Shown here: positions 1 through 10,301 of the stretch, one piece after another | Position numbering within the stretch: the stretch's first letter is position 1 | Layout of the letters: each line of letters opens with the position of its first letter | NCBI RefSeq assembly: GCF_035998295.1 | Contig: NZ_DASYHS010000017.1 | Location: 1 to 34,633 of the forward strand | Length of the DNA stretch: 34,633 bases | From: DASYHS01 sp035998295 | GTDB lineage: Bacteria > Pseudomonadota > Alphaproteobacteria > Azospirillales > Azospirillaceae | Reading direction: 5' to 3' | The notes under the pieces: model-generated | Told to the model about the DNA's origin: nothing | Database searches by the model: none | What the model saw: only the letters and a program-made list of their open reading frames with translations | Made by a program: the position numbers and the translations under genes

Positions 1-136
1 CGCCCATGCCGGGCTCGGCCAGCAGCGTCTCGCCCGCGGCCGGGTCGGCGTAGCCGATCATGCGCGCCGCGGTGGCGGGAGTGGCGCCGTTGGCGACCAG
101 GCGGCAGAACAGTTCCTGGCGGGGGTCGAGCGTCAC
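1..136 (-). CDS. Terminase small-subunit-like protein, N-terminal part
   Basis: The first 45 codons of a minus-strand gene that leaves the window. I start it at a GTG (136-134) because AAGGAG lies 7 bases upstream. The visible protein (RQELFCRLVANGATPATAAR, then MIGYADPAAGETLLAEP) has the helix-turn-helix layout of small terminase-subunit-like DNA-binding proteins: a 'feed the cell, cover the ground' first helix, an AAR recognition region and a LLAEP end. It closely resembles residues 31-72 of the gene at 2145-2930 (REAFCRHVASGAPPTAAAR ... LLAEP), so the two are likely paralogues. No large terminase or other phage gene is in the window, so a phage packaging role is not implied. Its promoter carries a LexA-type box (see 166-194). 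The C-terminus, and so the full function, cannot be seen. Confidence 0.72.
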   Translation of the reverse strand, partial: MTLDPRQELFCRLVANGATPATAARMIGYADPAAGETLLAEPGMG

Positions 137-165
137 GGGCCTGCTCCTTCCGGTCGAGGAAAGGC

Positions 166-194
166 AGTATGGAACAAAGCACGAACTCGGTCAA
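166..194 (-). promoter_or_regulatory. Sigma70-type promoter with LexA-type box in the spacer
   Basis: Read on the minus strand: TTGACC (194-189), a 17-base spacer, then CATACT (171-166). The spacer contains GTTCGTGCTTTGTTC (186-172), a perfect GTTC-N7-GTTC alphaproteobacterial SOS box filling the gap between -35 and -10. The gene it faces starts at 136, about 30 bases past the -10. LexA bound here would block RNA polymerase directly. The box alone could occur by chance about once in a window this size, but its placement inside a well-spaced promoter argues for function. Confidence 0.62.
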
Positions 195-232
195 GCTTGT
201 TCCGAAAGTGGTACCCCGGTTGCGAGCAACCG

Positions 233-262
233 TTGCGTCAAAAGCCGGAATGGTCTGTAATT
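233..262 (+). promoter_or_regulatory. Possible promoter for the 325-2061 gene
   Basis: TTGCGT (233-238), 18 bases, TGTAAT (257-262), in a stretch less GC-rich than its surroundings and followed by a run of seven T (near 281-288). The -35 is weak (three of six consensus bases), the -10 is good (five of six). If real, it places the ATG candidates at 169 and 250 upstream of or inside the promoter and supports the TTG at 325 as start. Confidence 0.4.
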
Positions 263-324
263 GCCGTACCTTCACGCATTCTTTTTTTGCGCGTTCGACC
301 GGCACGCAGCGAGCAGGCCTGACC

Positions 325-2061
325 TTGTCCGAGCCCACACCCGAGACCGCCCCGCCGAAAGCATACTACGAACTGCATACGTATCACGGCACGTACTGGT
401 TGTGCGCGCGGCGGTTCCGCACCGGACGCGAGGCCATGACCGCCGCCGAACAGGCGGCGGCGGACAAGATCGGCCAGGCCGTGCGGATCGCGCGCTGCAT
501 CGAGCATCCCGGCTACGGGCATGTCGGCCGCACGATCGTCTACCGCGCGGTCGAGGGCGAGACGGTCGTCGACCCGTCGGCATCCCTGCTCCTCCCGGAG
601 GTGCCGGAGACCTGCGCGACGCCGGCCGACCTGCGCGCCGACCGCGGCCGCGAGGCGGTGATCGGCGTCCTGGGACGCTGGCTGGAGGAGAACCACGCGA
701 CCGCGGTCGAGCTGCTGCATTCCGAGGCGCTGGCGGTCAAGCTGAACAACGCCGGCACCACCCTGCAGGGCGCGCTCCAGAAGGTCGCGGTCGCCCAGGC
801 GTCCGGAACGGACGTCCCGGTCCAGAAGCGGTACCGGGAGCTGGTGACCCTGGCCGACGCCGTGATCTCGGAGCTGCACGGCGAGTCGCGGCGCAACCCC
901 GCCCGCGCGCTTGGTCCCGGCGAGTACGGGCGCTGGTGCGCGGCGCTGGCGGAGGGGGCCGGAGGCGAGGCCCTGCGGATCGCGCAGTACCGGGCGCTCG
1001 CCGCTTCGCTGGCGGACTGCAAGACCTGGCTCGCGAAGCTCGACCGGCTGGGCGCGCTGGCCGAGGACGACCTGCCGCTGCGGGACGTCGTGCCGCTGGA
1101 CGCGATCGCGGCCGAGATCGCCACCATGCCCGGCGCGGCACTCGAACTCGCCGGCCCCGGAGCCGACCGCCTCGCCGCCATCGGCGCGCTGATCCGGCTG
1201 CATGCCGGCCAGGTGGAGCTTCCCCACGCGCCCGGGCTGGCCGGCATCGACGCGCTGAACCGGCTGATCCGGGCGGGGCGGTGCCCGCGCCTGCGCAGCG
1301 CGGTGCAGAAGCGCCTGCTGGTCGAGCTGGGGGGCACGGTCCCGCTGCAGTCCAGCGCGGCGCTGTGGAACCTCGCCCAGGCGCTGCACATGCTGCGCGA
1401 CCGCATGGTCGAGGCCCCGCCGCTCGGCGACGACCAGGAACTGCGCGACGCGCTGGAGCTGCGGGCCCTGCGCGGGATCTCGCCCGAGAACGTGGCCGAG
1501 GTGCTGTCCAAGGCGGGGCGGTCGCCCTCGGACCGCCTGCGCGTGCTCGTCCGTCTCGCCGACCTGATGCCCTACGCGAGCAGCAAGGCGCGCATCCTGG
1601 AATTCGCGGTCGGGACGTTCTCGACCGAGGACCTCGTGCGCGAGGCGACCGGCCCGAAGGGCGACCGGGCGGCGGCGATCCCGAAGCTGGTCGAGCTGCA
1701 CCGGATGGTCACCGGAGCGGAGATCGACGCGGAGGCGAAAGCCCGGCTGTGCGGGGAGCTGGACGGCATGCTCGGCGACCTGATCCGCGTCGACGTGCTG
1801 GGCGCGCAGGGCCGTTCCTTCTTCGACCGCGTGATGCAGCTGATCCGCCTGTGCAGCGCGTGCCCGCTGCCCGAGGGCAAGGCGCGCCGCCTCGCGACCG
1901 AGGCCGTCGGCCGCGCGGTCGCGAGCCAGGAGTTCCTGACGCCGTTCCTGAAGCGCTTCTCGACCGACAGCGAGAAGAAGCAGGCGCTGACCCAGCTCCG
2001 CGACGTCCTGGTCGCCGCCGGCCTCGGCCGCAGCGCGGCTCCCACCGAAGCCGGCGGTTGA
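325..2061 (+). CDS. Conserved unknown, large helical protein
   Basis: An open frame with coding-like base use through 2061. The frame is open from an ATG at 169, but residues before 325 look non-coding and a promoter-like sequence lies at 233-262. I therefore prefer the TTG at 325, giving 578 residues that begin MSEPTPETAPPKAYYELHTY; an ATG at 250 is an alternative. The first 70 residues (YYELHTYHGTYW, then a helix rich in Ala and Glu, then an Arg/Ile strand) recall short N-terminal domains of Azospirillum-type unknown proteins; that is from memory. The rest is almost wholly alpha-helical, rich in Leu, Ala, Arg and Asp, with no signal peptide, membrane span or catalytic motif that I recognise. 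A repeat-helix scaffold is plausible. It lies between two terminase-small-like genes. Function unknown. Confidence 0.7.
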   Translation: MSEPTPETAPPKAYYELHTYHGTYWLCARRFRTGREAMTAAEQAAADKIGQAVRIARCIEHPGYGHVGRTIVYRAVEGETVVDPSASLLLPEVPETCATPADLRADRGREAVIGVLGRWLEENHATAVELLHSEALAVKLNNAGTTLQGALQKVAVAQASGTDVPVQKRYRELVTLADAVISELHGESRRNPARALGPGEYGRWCAALAEGAGGEALRIAQYRALAASLADCKTWLAKLDRLGALAEDDLPLRDVVPLDAIAAEIATMPGAALELAGPGADRLAAIGALIRLHAGQVELPHAPGLAGIDALNRLIRAGRCPRLRSAVQKRLLVELGGTVPLQSSAALWNLAQALHMLRDRMVEAPPLGDDQELRDALELRALRGISPENVAEVLSKAGRSPSDRLRVLVRLADLMPYASSKARILEFAVGTFSTEDLVREATGPKGDRAAAIPKLVELHRMVTGAEIDAEAKARLCGELDGMLGDLIRVDVLGAQGRSFFDRVMQLIRLCSACPLPEGKARRLATEAVGRAVASQEFLTPFLKRFSTDSEKKQALTQLRDVLVAAGLGRSAAPTEAGG

Positions 2062-2081
2062 AGAGACCCCTTTCAACGCTC

Positions 2082-2109
2082 TTGACACTGGTTGTGGGAT
2101 AGATATCCT
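2082..2109 (+). promoter_or_regulatory. Promoter with overlapping inverted repeat
   Basis: TTGACA (2082-2087), 16 bases, TATCCT (2104-2109), 35 bases before the ATG at 2145. The perfect inverted repeat GGATA-GA-TATCC (2097-2108) covers most of the -10, a good position for a repressor operator. Autoregulation by the helix-turn-helix product of the next gene would fit but is only an inference. Confidence 0.5.
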
Positions 2110-2144
2110 ATCTACGTCGCAAACAAGGACGTGGAGCCCAGGCC

Positions 2145-2930
2145 ATGGCGTTCACCCCGGTCCCCATCCAACCTCTCCGGGTCAAGACGGCGCCCGAGCC
2201 GGTCCCGATCGTCGGCGAGGGCACGCTGGCGCCCCGGCGCGAGGCGTTCTGCCGCCACGTCGCGTCGGGCGCTCCCCCGACGGCCGCCGCCCGCCTGGCC
2301 GGCTTCCCGTGGATGACGGCGAAGTCCTGCGCGCGCGCCCTGCTGGCCGAGCCGGACGTCGCGGCGCGGGTGTGCGAGATCGCGGTCGCCTGCCGCACCC
2401 GGCGCCAGGACCTGCGCAGCCGGCTGCTGTCGCGCCTGCTGCGCGTCCTCGACGTGGCGCTGGCCGCCGGCGACCGCACCGACGCGCTGCGCGCGCTGCG
2501 CATCGCCCAGGGCTTCGAGGGCGAGCCGGCCGACCCGCTTGCCGGCCTGCTCGCCGACGACGTCGAAGAGGTGGCGCCGGCGGACCCGGCCGACCTCGTG
2601 GAGGACGGCCCGCCGCCGGCGATGCCGCCGCTGCCGCTGGCCCATGCGCCGCTGCAAGGACCGATGGACTCGCCCGAGACCCTGGAGGGGATCAGCGACC
2701 TGCTGCGGGACGCCGAGACCTGGCTGCCGTCGATCACGCGCTGCCGCAAGGCGGCCGACGCGGTGTTCAGGCTGATGGAGGACCACAACGGCCATCTGCC
2801 CGACGACTACGACGTCCGCAACTACCCCTGGGGCCTCGGCGACTACTACCGCGACGAGCTGATCGAAAGCCGCCGCGCCCGCGGCCTCGACCCCATCGAC
2901 GGCCGCCCGCTGCGCACGCCGAAGCAGTAG
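2145..2930 (+). CDS. Terminase small-subunit-like DNA-binding protein
   Basis: Encodes 261 residues. Residues about 30-80 form the helix-turn-helix seen in small terminase-subunit-like proteins (REAFCRHVASGAPPTAAAR, LLAEPDVAARV), closely like the cut-off gene at the left edge. The next 40 residues (RSRLLSRLLRVLDVALAAGD ...) are helical and could mediate oligomerisation. The middle (about 125-180) is acidic and Pro-rich, probably disordered. The C-terminal 70 residues hold an aromatic, acidic patch (LPDDYDVRNYPWGLGDYYRD) that I do not recognise. No large terminase gene follows, so this is probably a chromosomal DNA-binding protein rather than part of a packaging motor. It has its own promoter (2082-2109) and ends 10 bases before the stop of the convergent dnaE2 gene. 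Confidence 0.72.
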   Translation: MAFTPVPIQPLRVKTAPEPVPIVGEGTLAPRREAFCRHVASGAPPTAAARLAGFPWMTAKSCARALLAEPDVAARVCEIAVACRTRRQDLRSRLLSRLLRVLDVALAAGDRTDALRALRIAQGFEGEPADPLAGLLADDVEEVAPADPADLVEDGPPPAMPPLPLAHAPLQGPMDSPETLEGISDLLRDAETWLPSITRCRKAADAVFRLMEDHNGHLPDDYDVRNYPWGLGDYYRDELIESRRARGLDPIDGRPLRTPKQ

Positions 2931-2939
2931 GCCCGGGGG

Positions 2940-6154
<3,215 letters not shown>

Positions 6155-6158
<4 letters not shown>

Positions 6159-6490
6159 GGGCCACCTGCCCGCCGGACCGCCAGGAGGACGCCGTCGAGG
6201 TTGGAGAGGATGTCGGGATTGGAGAAGCGGAGCACGAGCCAGCCGCAGCCTTCGATGAAGGCGGTACGCGCCGCGTCGCCTTCCGGGGTGTGCTGGCCGC
6301 CGTCGGCCTCGACCACGAGCATGCGCTCGAGGCAGGCGAAGTCGGCCACGTAAGGGCCGATCGGGTACTGACGCCGGAACTTGAGCCCGTCGAGCTGCCG
6401 GGCACGCAGGGCGCGCCAAAGGCGCTTCTCCGCCTCGGTCGCGTCCCGGCGCAGGCGCCGGGCGACCCGGGTGCTTCCCGGGGTCACCAT
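6155..6490 (-). CDS. DUF559-family, Vsr-like endonuclease
   Basis: A compact 111-residue protein of the DUF559 family, distant relatives of the very-short-patch repair (Vsr) endonuclease. Visible marks are the N-terminal helix RRDATEAEKRLWRALRARQL, then FRRQYPIGPYVADFAC with Asp50, then VVEADGGQH with Glu61 and Gln66, a PD-(D/E)xK-like active-site pattern, then a C-terminal GWLVLRFSN strand. It is full length for the family. It sits inside the imuB-dnaE2 operon, where such a gene is not a standard member. Its TGA overlaps the dnaE2 GTG. Its ribosome site (GAGGGG, two bases before ATG) is supplied by the end of the palindromic element at 6493-6613. That suggests the gene and element arrived together. 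A repair-linked role is inferred from position only. Confidence 0.88.
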
Positions 6491-6492
6491 AA

Positions 6493-6613
6493 CCCCTCAC
6501 CCTCCCGGCCTTCGGCCGGGCCCCTCCCTCTCCCTATGGGAGAGGGAAAGAACGGCCCCTCTCCCATAGGGAGAGGGAGGGGCCCACCGCGCCAGCGGTG
6601 GGAGGGTGAGGGG
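6493..6613. repeat. Composite palindromic intergenic element
   Basis: A 121-bp nested inverted repeat. The outer arms are CCCCTCACCCTCCC (6493-6506) and its complement (6600-6613); the inner arms are the CCCTCCCTCTCCCTATGGG type, and there are two small side hairpins (GGCC-TTC-GGCC and CACCGC-GCCA-GCGGTG). It fills the space between imuB and the DUF559 gene, so it would be transcribed inside the operon and could act as a processing or attenuation structure. A related half-copy lies at 12505-12564. Confidence 0.9.
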
Positions 6614-6626
6614 AACAGGATCTCCA

Positions 6627-8123
6627 TTATCCGAACATTCCGTGCAGGAACCATCTCGGCGTGCGGCCGGGCTGGTAGAGGCCGGCGCGGTAGACCCAGT
6701 AGCGGCAGCCGTCCTCGTCCTCGACGCGGTAGTAGTCGCGGGGCTCGCACAGCTCGCGCCACCATTCCGGCTCGATCCGCTCGGGGCCGTCGGCGCGGCG
6801 GATGCGGTGCAGGCGGTCGCGCCAGCGGAACATCACCGGCGGGTCGTCGGGCACCGGGGCCATCACCTCGATCGGCTCCGCGCGGGGCAGCAGGCGCAGC
6901 GGGCGCGGCCGGTCGGCGGGCCAGGAGGCCAGTCCAGCAGCGGACAATGCGGGCACCGGCTCGGCCATGCGCTCCGGCCACCAGCTCTCGCGCGGGGCCA
7001 GGCGCAGCACGTTGTCGAGGCCGAGCCGGCTGCCGAGGCGGTCGACCAGCTCCGCCAGGTCGGGCGGCACCCCTTCCCGGCCGTCGAAGGCGAGCTGCGC
7101 AGCACCCAGCGGCTCGGCCGCGGCGAGCAGGGTCATCACCTCGATCCCCGGGCCGGGATCGAGGTGCCCGAGCCGCTCCGCGAACAGGCGGACGAGATGG
7201 CGGGGATCGCGCGACGGCCGGCTCGTGCCGACCTCCGCCCGCTCGACCCGGCCGTCGGTGCGGAAGCCGGCGAGCTCGAGCCGCCGCGCGCCGCGCCCCG
7301 TCCGCTCCAGCCCCGCGCACAAATCCCCGGCCAGGCGGCGCAGCGCCGCCTCGATCGAGGCCGGGGCGGAGATCGGCTCGGCGAAGGCGAGGCGCGCGGA
7401 ATGCGGCGGCACCGGGCGGCGCGGCGAGACCGGTTCCGCCACCAGCCCGAGCGCCTGGTCGAGCCGGCGGACCACCGCGCTGCCGAGACGCGACGCGAGC
7501 CCCGAGCGCGGCATCGCGTAGAGATCGCCGATGCGGTGCAGCCCGAACCGGCCCAGGGCCGACACCGTCTCCCCGGGCAGGCGCAACGCCGCGGCCGGCA
7601 GCGCCGCCAGCGCCGCGCGCGCGCCGCCGGGCGGCGCGATCTCCCCAAATCCAGCCCCGTACCGGGCCAGGGCGGCGGCGGCGGCGGGCGTGTCGGCGAT
7701 GGCCGGCCGGCAATCGTAGCCGAAGCGATGGAGCCGGCCGGCGAGGTCGCGCAGCAGCCCCGCCTCGCCGCCGAACAGATGGGCGCAGCCCGTGACGTCG
7801 AGCAGCAGCCCGTCGGCCCCGTCCAGGCCGACCCAGGGCGTGTAGCGCCCGCACCAGTCCGCGATCCCGTCGAGCGCCCGGGCATCGGCCGCCGGGTCCG
7901 CCTCGACCGCCAGCAGGCCCGGCTCGACCGCGCGCGCGTCGGCGAGCGCCATGCCCGGCACGATCCCGGCCTCCTCGGCCAGTCCGTCCACCCCGACCAC
8001 GACCGCCCGCCCCTGCCCGCCGGCGACGACCGCGAACGGCCGGGCCGCCATGCCCGGCTGCCGCCGCGCCAGCCGGTCGGCCGACAGCCTCGGCAACCAT
8101 AGCGACAGGATGCGCCGCGCCAT
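6627..8123 (-). CDS. imuB: ImuB, Y-family polymerase-like mutasome subunit
   Basis: 498 residues matching ImuB, the catalytically inactive Y-family relative that links DnaE2, ImuA and the sliding clamp during SOS mutagenesis. The N-terminus has the family's LSLWLPRLSADRLARR segment. The palm region follows (VVGVDGLAEEAGIVPGMALADARA; LLLDVTGCAHLFGGE). The C-terminus ends in the ImuB-specific tail (RDYYRVEDEDGCRYWVYRAG, WFLHGMFG). The ATG at 8123 is preceded by AGGTGG and is the first start after the LexA box. I do not see an unambiguous clamp-binding motif by eye. It is the first gene of the operon imuB - DUF559 - dnaE2. imuA, often just upstream of imuB in other genomes, is instead about 4.4 kb away at 12508-13254. 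Confidence 0.94.
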   Translation of the reverse strand: MARRILSLWLPRLSADRLARRQPGMAARPFAVVAGGQGRAVVVGVDGLAEEAGIVPGMALADARAVEPGLLAVEADPAADARALDGIADWCGRYTPWVGLDGADGLLLDVTGCAHLFGGEAGLLRDLAGRLHRFGYDCRPAIADTPAAAAALARYGAGFGEIAPPGGARAALAALPAAALRLPGETVSALGRFGLHRIGDLYAMPRSGLASRLGSAVVRRLDQALGLVAEPVSPRRPVPPHSARLAFAEPISAPASIEAALRRLAGDLCAGLERTGRGARRLELAGFRTDGRVERAEVGTSRPSRDPRHLVRLFAERLGHLDPGPGIEVMTLLAAAEPLGAAQLAFDGREGVPPDLAELVDRLGSRLGLDNVLRLAPRESWWPERMAEPVPALSAAGLASWPADRPRPLRLLPRAEPIEVMAPVPDDPPVMFRWRDRLHRIRRADGPERIEPEWWRELCEPRDYYRVEDEDGCRYWVYRAGLYQPGRTPRWFLHGMFG

Positions 8124-8155
8124 GCCCCACCTCGCCCCCGGAACACCCTCGATAA

Positions 8156-8194
8156 GAACATACCAAGAACACACGGAGCGGGCTCCGGTGTCAA
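8156..8194 (-). promoter_or_regulatory. LexA box and promoter of the imuB operon
   Basis: On the minus strand TTGACA (8194-8189), 17 bases, TGTTCT (8171-8166). The box GTTC-TTGGTAT-GTTC (8170-8156) overlaps the -10. This matches the alphaproteobacterial SOS operator exactly and lies 33 bases before the imuB ATG. DNA-damage induction of imuB, the DUF559 gene and dnaE2 follows from known LexA biology. Confidence 0.88.
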
Positions 8195-8199
8195 GAGGG

Positions 8200-9600
8200 T
8201 CAGGGCGAGAAGGTGGTAGACCGGAACGGCTGCCCGAAGCGCAGCGAGACCGCGAGGCCGGGTTCGTTGTCGTCCAGCACCAGCTCCGCGCCGTGGAGCC
8301 GGGCGACGGCGTCGACCATGGAGAGGCCGAGGCCGTTGCCGGGCGTGCTGCGGCTGCGCTCCAGGCGGACGAACCGGTGCAGCACCCGCCCGCGCTCGTC
8401 GGCGGGGATGCCGGGGCCGCTGTCGGCGACGGCCAGCTCGGCCGAGCCGGGGGCGGCGCCCGGGCGCACCGACACCGCGATCCGGCCGCCGGCGGGCGTG
8501 TACTTGACGGCGTTGTCCAGCAGGTTGGCCACCGCCTGGGCCAGGAGGTGGCGGTGCCCCCTGATCGGCGCGTCGTGCAGGTCCGCGCCGAGCGCCACTC
8601 CCTTCTCCTCGGCGACCGGCTCGTACAGCTCGACCATCTCGCGCACGAGCCCGGCGAGGTCGAGCTGCGAGAAGGCCGCCTGCTGGTGGCCGGCCTCGGC
8701 CTCGGCGATGCTGAGCAGGGCCTGGAAGGTCGCGAGCAGCCGGTCCGCCTCGCCGAGGGCATCCTGGAGGGCCGAGCGCGCGGCGTCCTGGCCGCGCGTC
8801 TCCAGCAGCGCCAGCTCCATGCGCGAGCGCAGCCGGGTCAGCGGCGTGCGCAGGTCGTGGGCGACGCTCTCGGCGACGTGCCGCATCTCCTGCATCAGCC
8901 GTTCGATCCGGTCGAGCATGGCGTTGAGGTTGCGCGCCAGCTCGTCCAGCTCGTCGCCGCCGGCCGAGACGACGATGCGCTGGTGCAGCTCGCCGGTCAT
9001 GATCTTGCGGGTCGTGCGGTTGATGGCGTCGACCCGGCGCATCACGTCGCGGCTGATCAGGACCCCGCCGACCGTGCCCAGCCCGATCGTCAGCACGACC
9101 GCCCAGGCCAGCGAGAAGACGAGCCGGTCCTGGAACTCGCCGCGCTCGCGCAGGTCGCGGCCGACCAGGAGGCGGAACCCGCCCGGCAGGACGAAGACGC
9201 GGGCGCGCGCGCCGTGGATCTCGCCGTTCCCGGCGGCCGGCGCGTCGGCCAGCACGAACTCGATCCAGCCGCCGTCCTCCGGCTCCACCTCGGGCCAGTG
9301 CGACAGGTTGCCGGCGATCGGGTTCAGGCGGGGATCGGTGAACAGGTAGAGGGCGTTGGTGCGCGGCTGGCGGCTGCGCTGCTCGATCACCTCAGCGAGG
9401 CCGCGCAGGCCGCGCTGGCGGTACTGCTCGCGCAGCCCTTCCAGCTCGGCGGCGATGGTCTCGCCGGCCTGGCGGTCGAGGAAGCCGGCGGTCGTGTAGT
9501 AGATCGCGCCGAGGATGATCAGGACCGAGGCGGTGAACAGCCAGATATAGACGAGGGCGACCCGGAAGGTCGTCGTGCGCAAGAGCCGGGTATCAAGCAC
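8200..9600 (-). CDS. Envelope-stress-type sensor histidine kinase
   Basis: A 466-residue membrane kinase starting at a GTG (9600) eight bases inside the end of the response-regulator gene, so the two are coupled. Membrane spans are near residues 12-35 and 160-182, enclosing a periplasmic domain of about 120 residues. A HAMP linker follows (VMRRVDAINRTTRKIMTGEL). The phosphorylation site is His248 in AESVAHDLRTPLTRL. ATP-binding boxes are present: N box LLDNAVKYTPAGG, G1 DSGPGIP and G2 GNGLGLSMV. It should autophosphorylate and pass phosphate to the adjacent regulator. Its place behind a DegP-type protease gene suggests it senses envelope or protein-folding stress; the signal is not evident from sequence. 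Confidence 0.93.
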   Translation of the reverse strand: MLDTRLLRTTTFRVALVYIWLFTASVLIILGAIYYTTAGFLDRQAGETIAAELEGLREQYRQRGLRGLAEVIEQRSRQPRTNALYLFTDPRLNPIAGNLSHWPEVEPEDGGWIEFVLADAPAAGNGEIHGARARVFVLPGGFRLLVGRDLRERGEFQDRLVFSLAWAVVLTIGLGTVGGVLISRDVMRRVDAINRTTRKIMTGELHQRIVVSAGGDELDELARNLNAMLDRIERLMQEMRHVAESVAHDLRTPLTRLRSRMELALLETRGQDAARSALQDALGEADRLLATFQALLSIAEAEAGHQQAAFSQLDLAGLVREMVELYEPVAEEKGVALGADLHDAPIRGHRHLLAQAVANLLDNAVKYTPAGGRIAVSVRPGAAPGSAELAVADSGPGIPADERGRVLHRFVRLERSRSTPGNGLGLSMVDAVARLHGAELVLDDNEPGLAVSLRFGQPFRSTTFSP

Positions 9601-10267
9601 GAAGGCTGTACCCGACGCCGCGCACGGTGTGGATCATCGGCGTCGGGAAGTCGCGGTCGATCTTCTGGCGCAGGCGCGCCACGTGGACGTCGATGACGTT
9701 GGTCTGGGGGTCGAAATGATAGTCCCAGACGTTCTCCAGCAGCATGGTCCGGGTCACCACGCTGCCGGCATGCCGCATCAGGTATTCCAGCAGCCTGAAC
9801 TCGCGCGGCAGCAGCTCGATCGGGCGGCCGGCGCGCCGGACCGTGCGGGCCAGCAGGTCCATCTCGAGGTCGCCGGCCTCCAGCCGGGTCCGGACCGAGG
9901 GCTCGGCCGCCCGGCGGCGGCCCAGCGCCTCGACCCGGGCCAGCAGCTCGGAGAAGGCGTAGGGCTTCGTAAGGTAGTCGTCGCCGCCGGCGCGCAGTCC
10001 CTGCACGCGGTCGTCGACGCTGCCGAGCGCGCTGAGGATCAGCGCCGGCGTCTGGTTGCCGGTCGCCCGCAGCACGCCGACCAGCGACAGCCCGTCGCGG
10101 CCGGGCAGCATGCGGTCGACGACCAGGACGTCGTAGTTCTCGGCACCCGCCATGAACAACCCGTCCTTGCCGTCGGCCGCATGGTCGACGACGTGCCCGC
10201 TCTCGGTCAGGCCCTTGACCAGGAAGGCGGCGGCCTGGGCATCGTCCTCTATGACGAGCACCCTCAT
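9593..10267 (-). CDS. OmpR/PhoB-family response regulator
   Basis: 224 residues. The receiver domain (1-120) has the acidic pocket IEDD at residues 6-9, the phosphoacceptor Asp51 in VVDRMLPGRDG and Lys101 in YLTKPYAF. The winged-helix DNA-binding domain (about 130-224) has LLPREFRLLEYLMRHAG and the recognition segment TNVIDVHVARLRQKID, ending in the typical IHTVRGVGYSLRA. The ATG at 10267 is the only start that fits the receiver fold. The gene lies 34 bases after degP and overlaps the kinase gene by 8 bases, so all three are probably one operon. The regulator plausibly controls degP and its own operon, as in related systems. Confidence 0.95.
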   Translation of the reverse strand: MRVLVIEDDAQAAAFLVKGLTESGHVVDHAADGKDGLFMAGAENYDVLVVDRMLPGRDGLSLVGVLRATGNQTPALILSALGSVDDRVQGLRAGGDDYLTKPYAFSELLARVEALGRRRAAEPSVRTRLEAGDLEMDLLARTVRRAGRPIELLPREFRLLEYLMRHAGSVVTRTMLLENVWDYHFDPQTNVIDVHVARLRQKIDRDFPTPMIHTVRGVGYSLRA

Positions 10268-10301
10268 GGGAAGAACATCCTCATGACCGCCGTATCTGGT
10301 G

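Noticed and set aside
172..186. LexA box read as control of the 325-2061 gene
   Set aside because: It lies upstream of that gene's likely -35, while it sits exactly in the spacer of a minus-strand promoter.
238..2088. 616-codon open frame on the minus strand opposite the 325-2061 gene
   Set aside because: Its predicted protein is Arg/Gln-rich low complexity with no domain; a typical GC-rich shadow of the real plus-strand gene.
1..2930. Prophage or phage remnant suggested by terminase-small-like genes
   Set aside because: No large terminase, portal, capsid, integrase or attachment site is visible; both neighbours are chromosomal.
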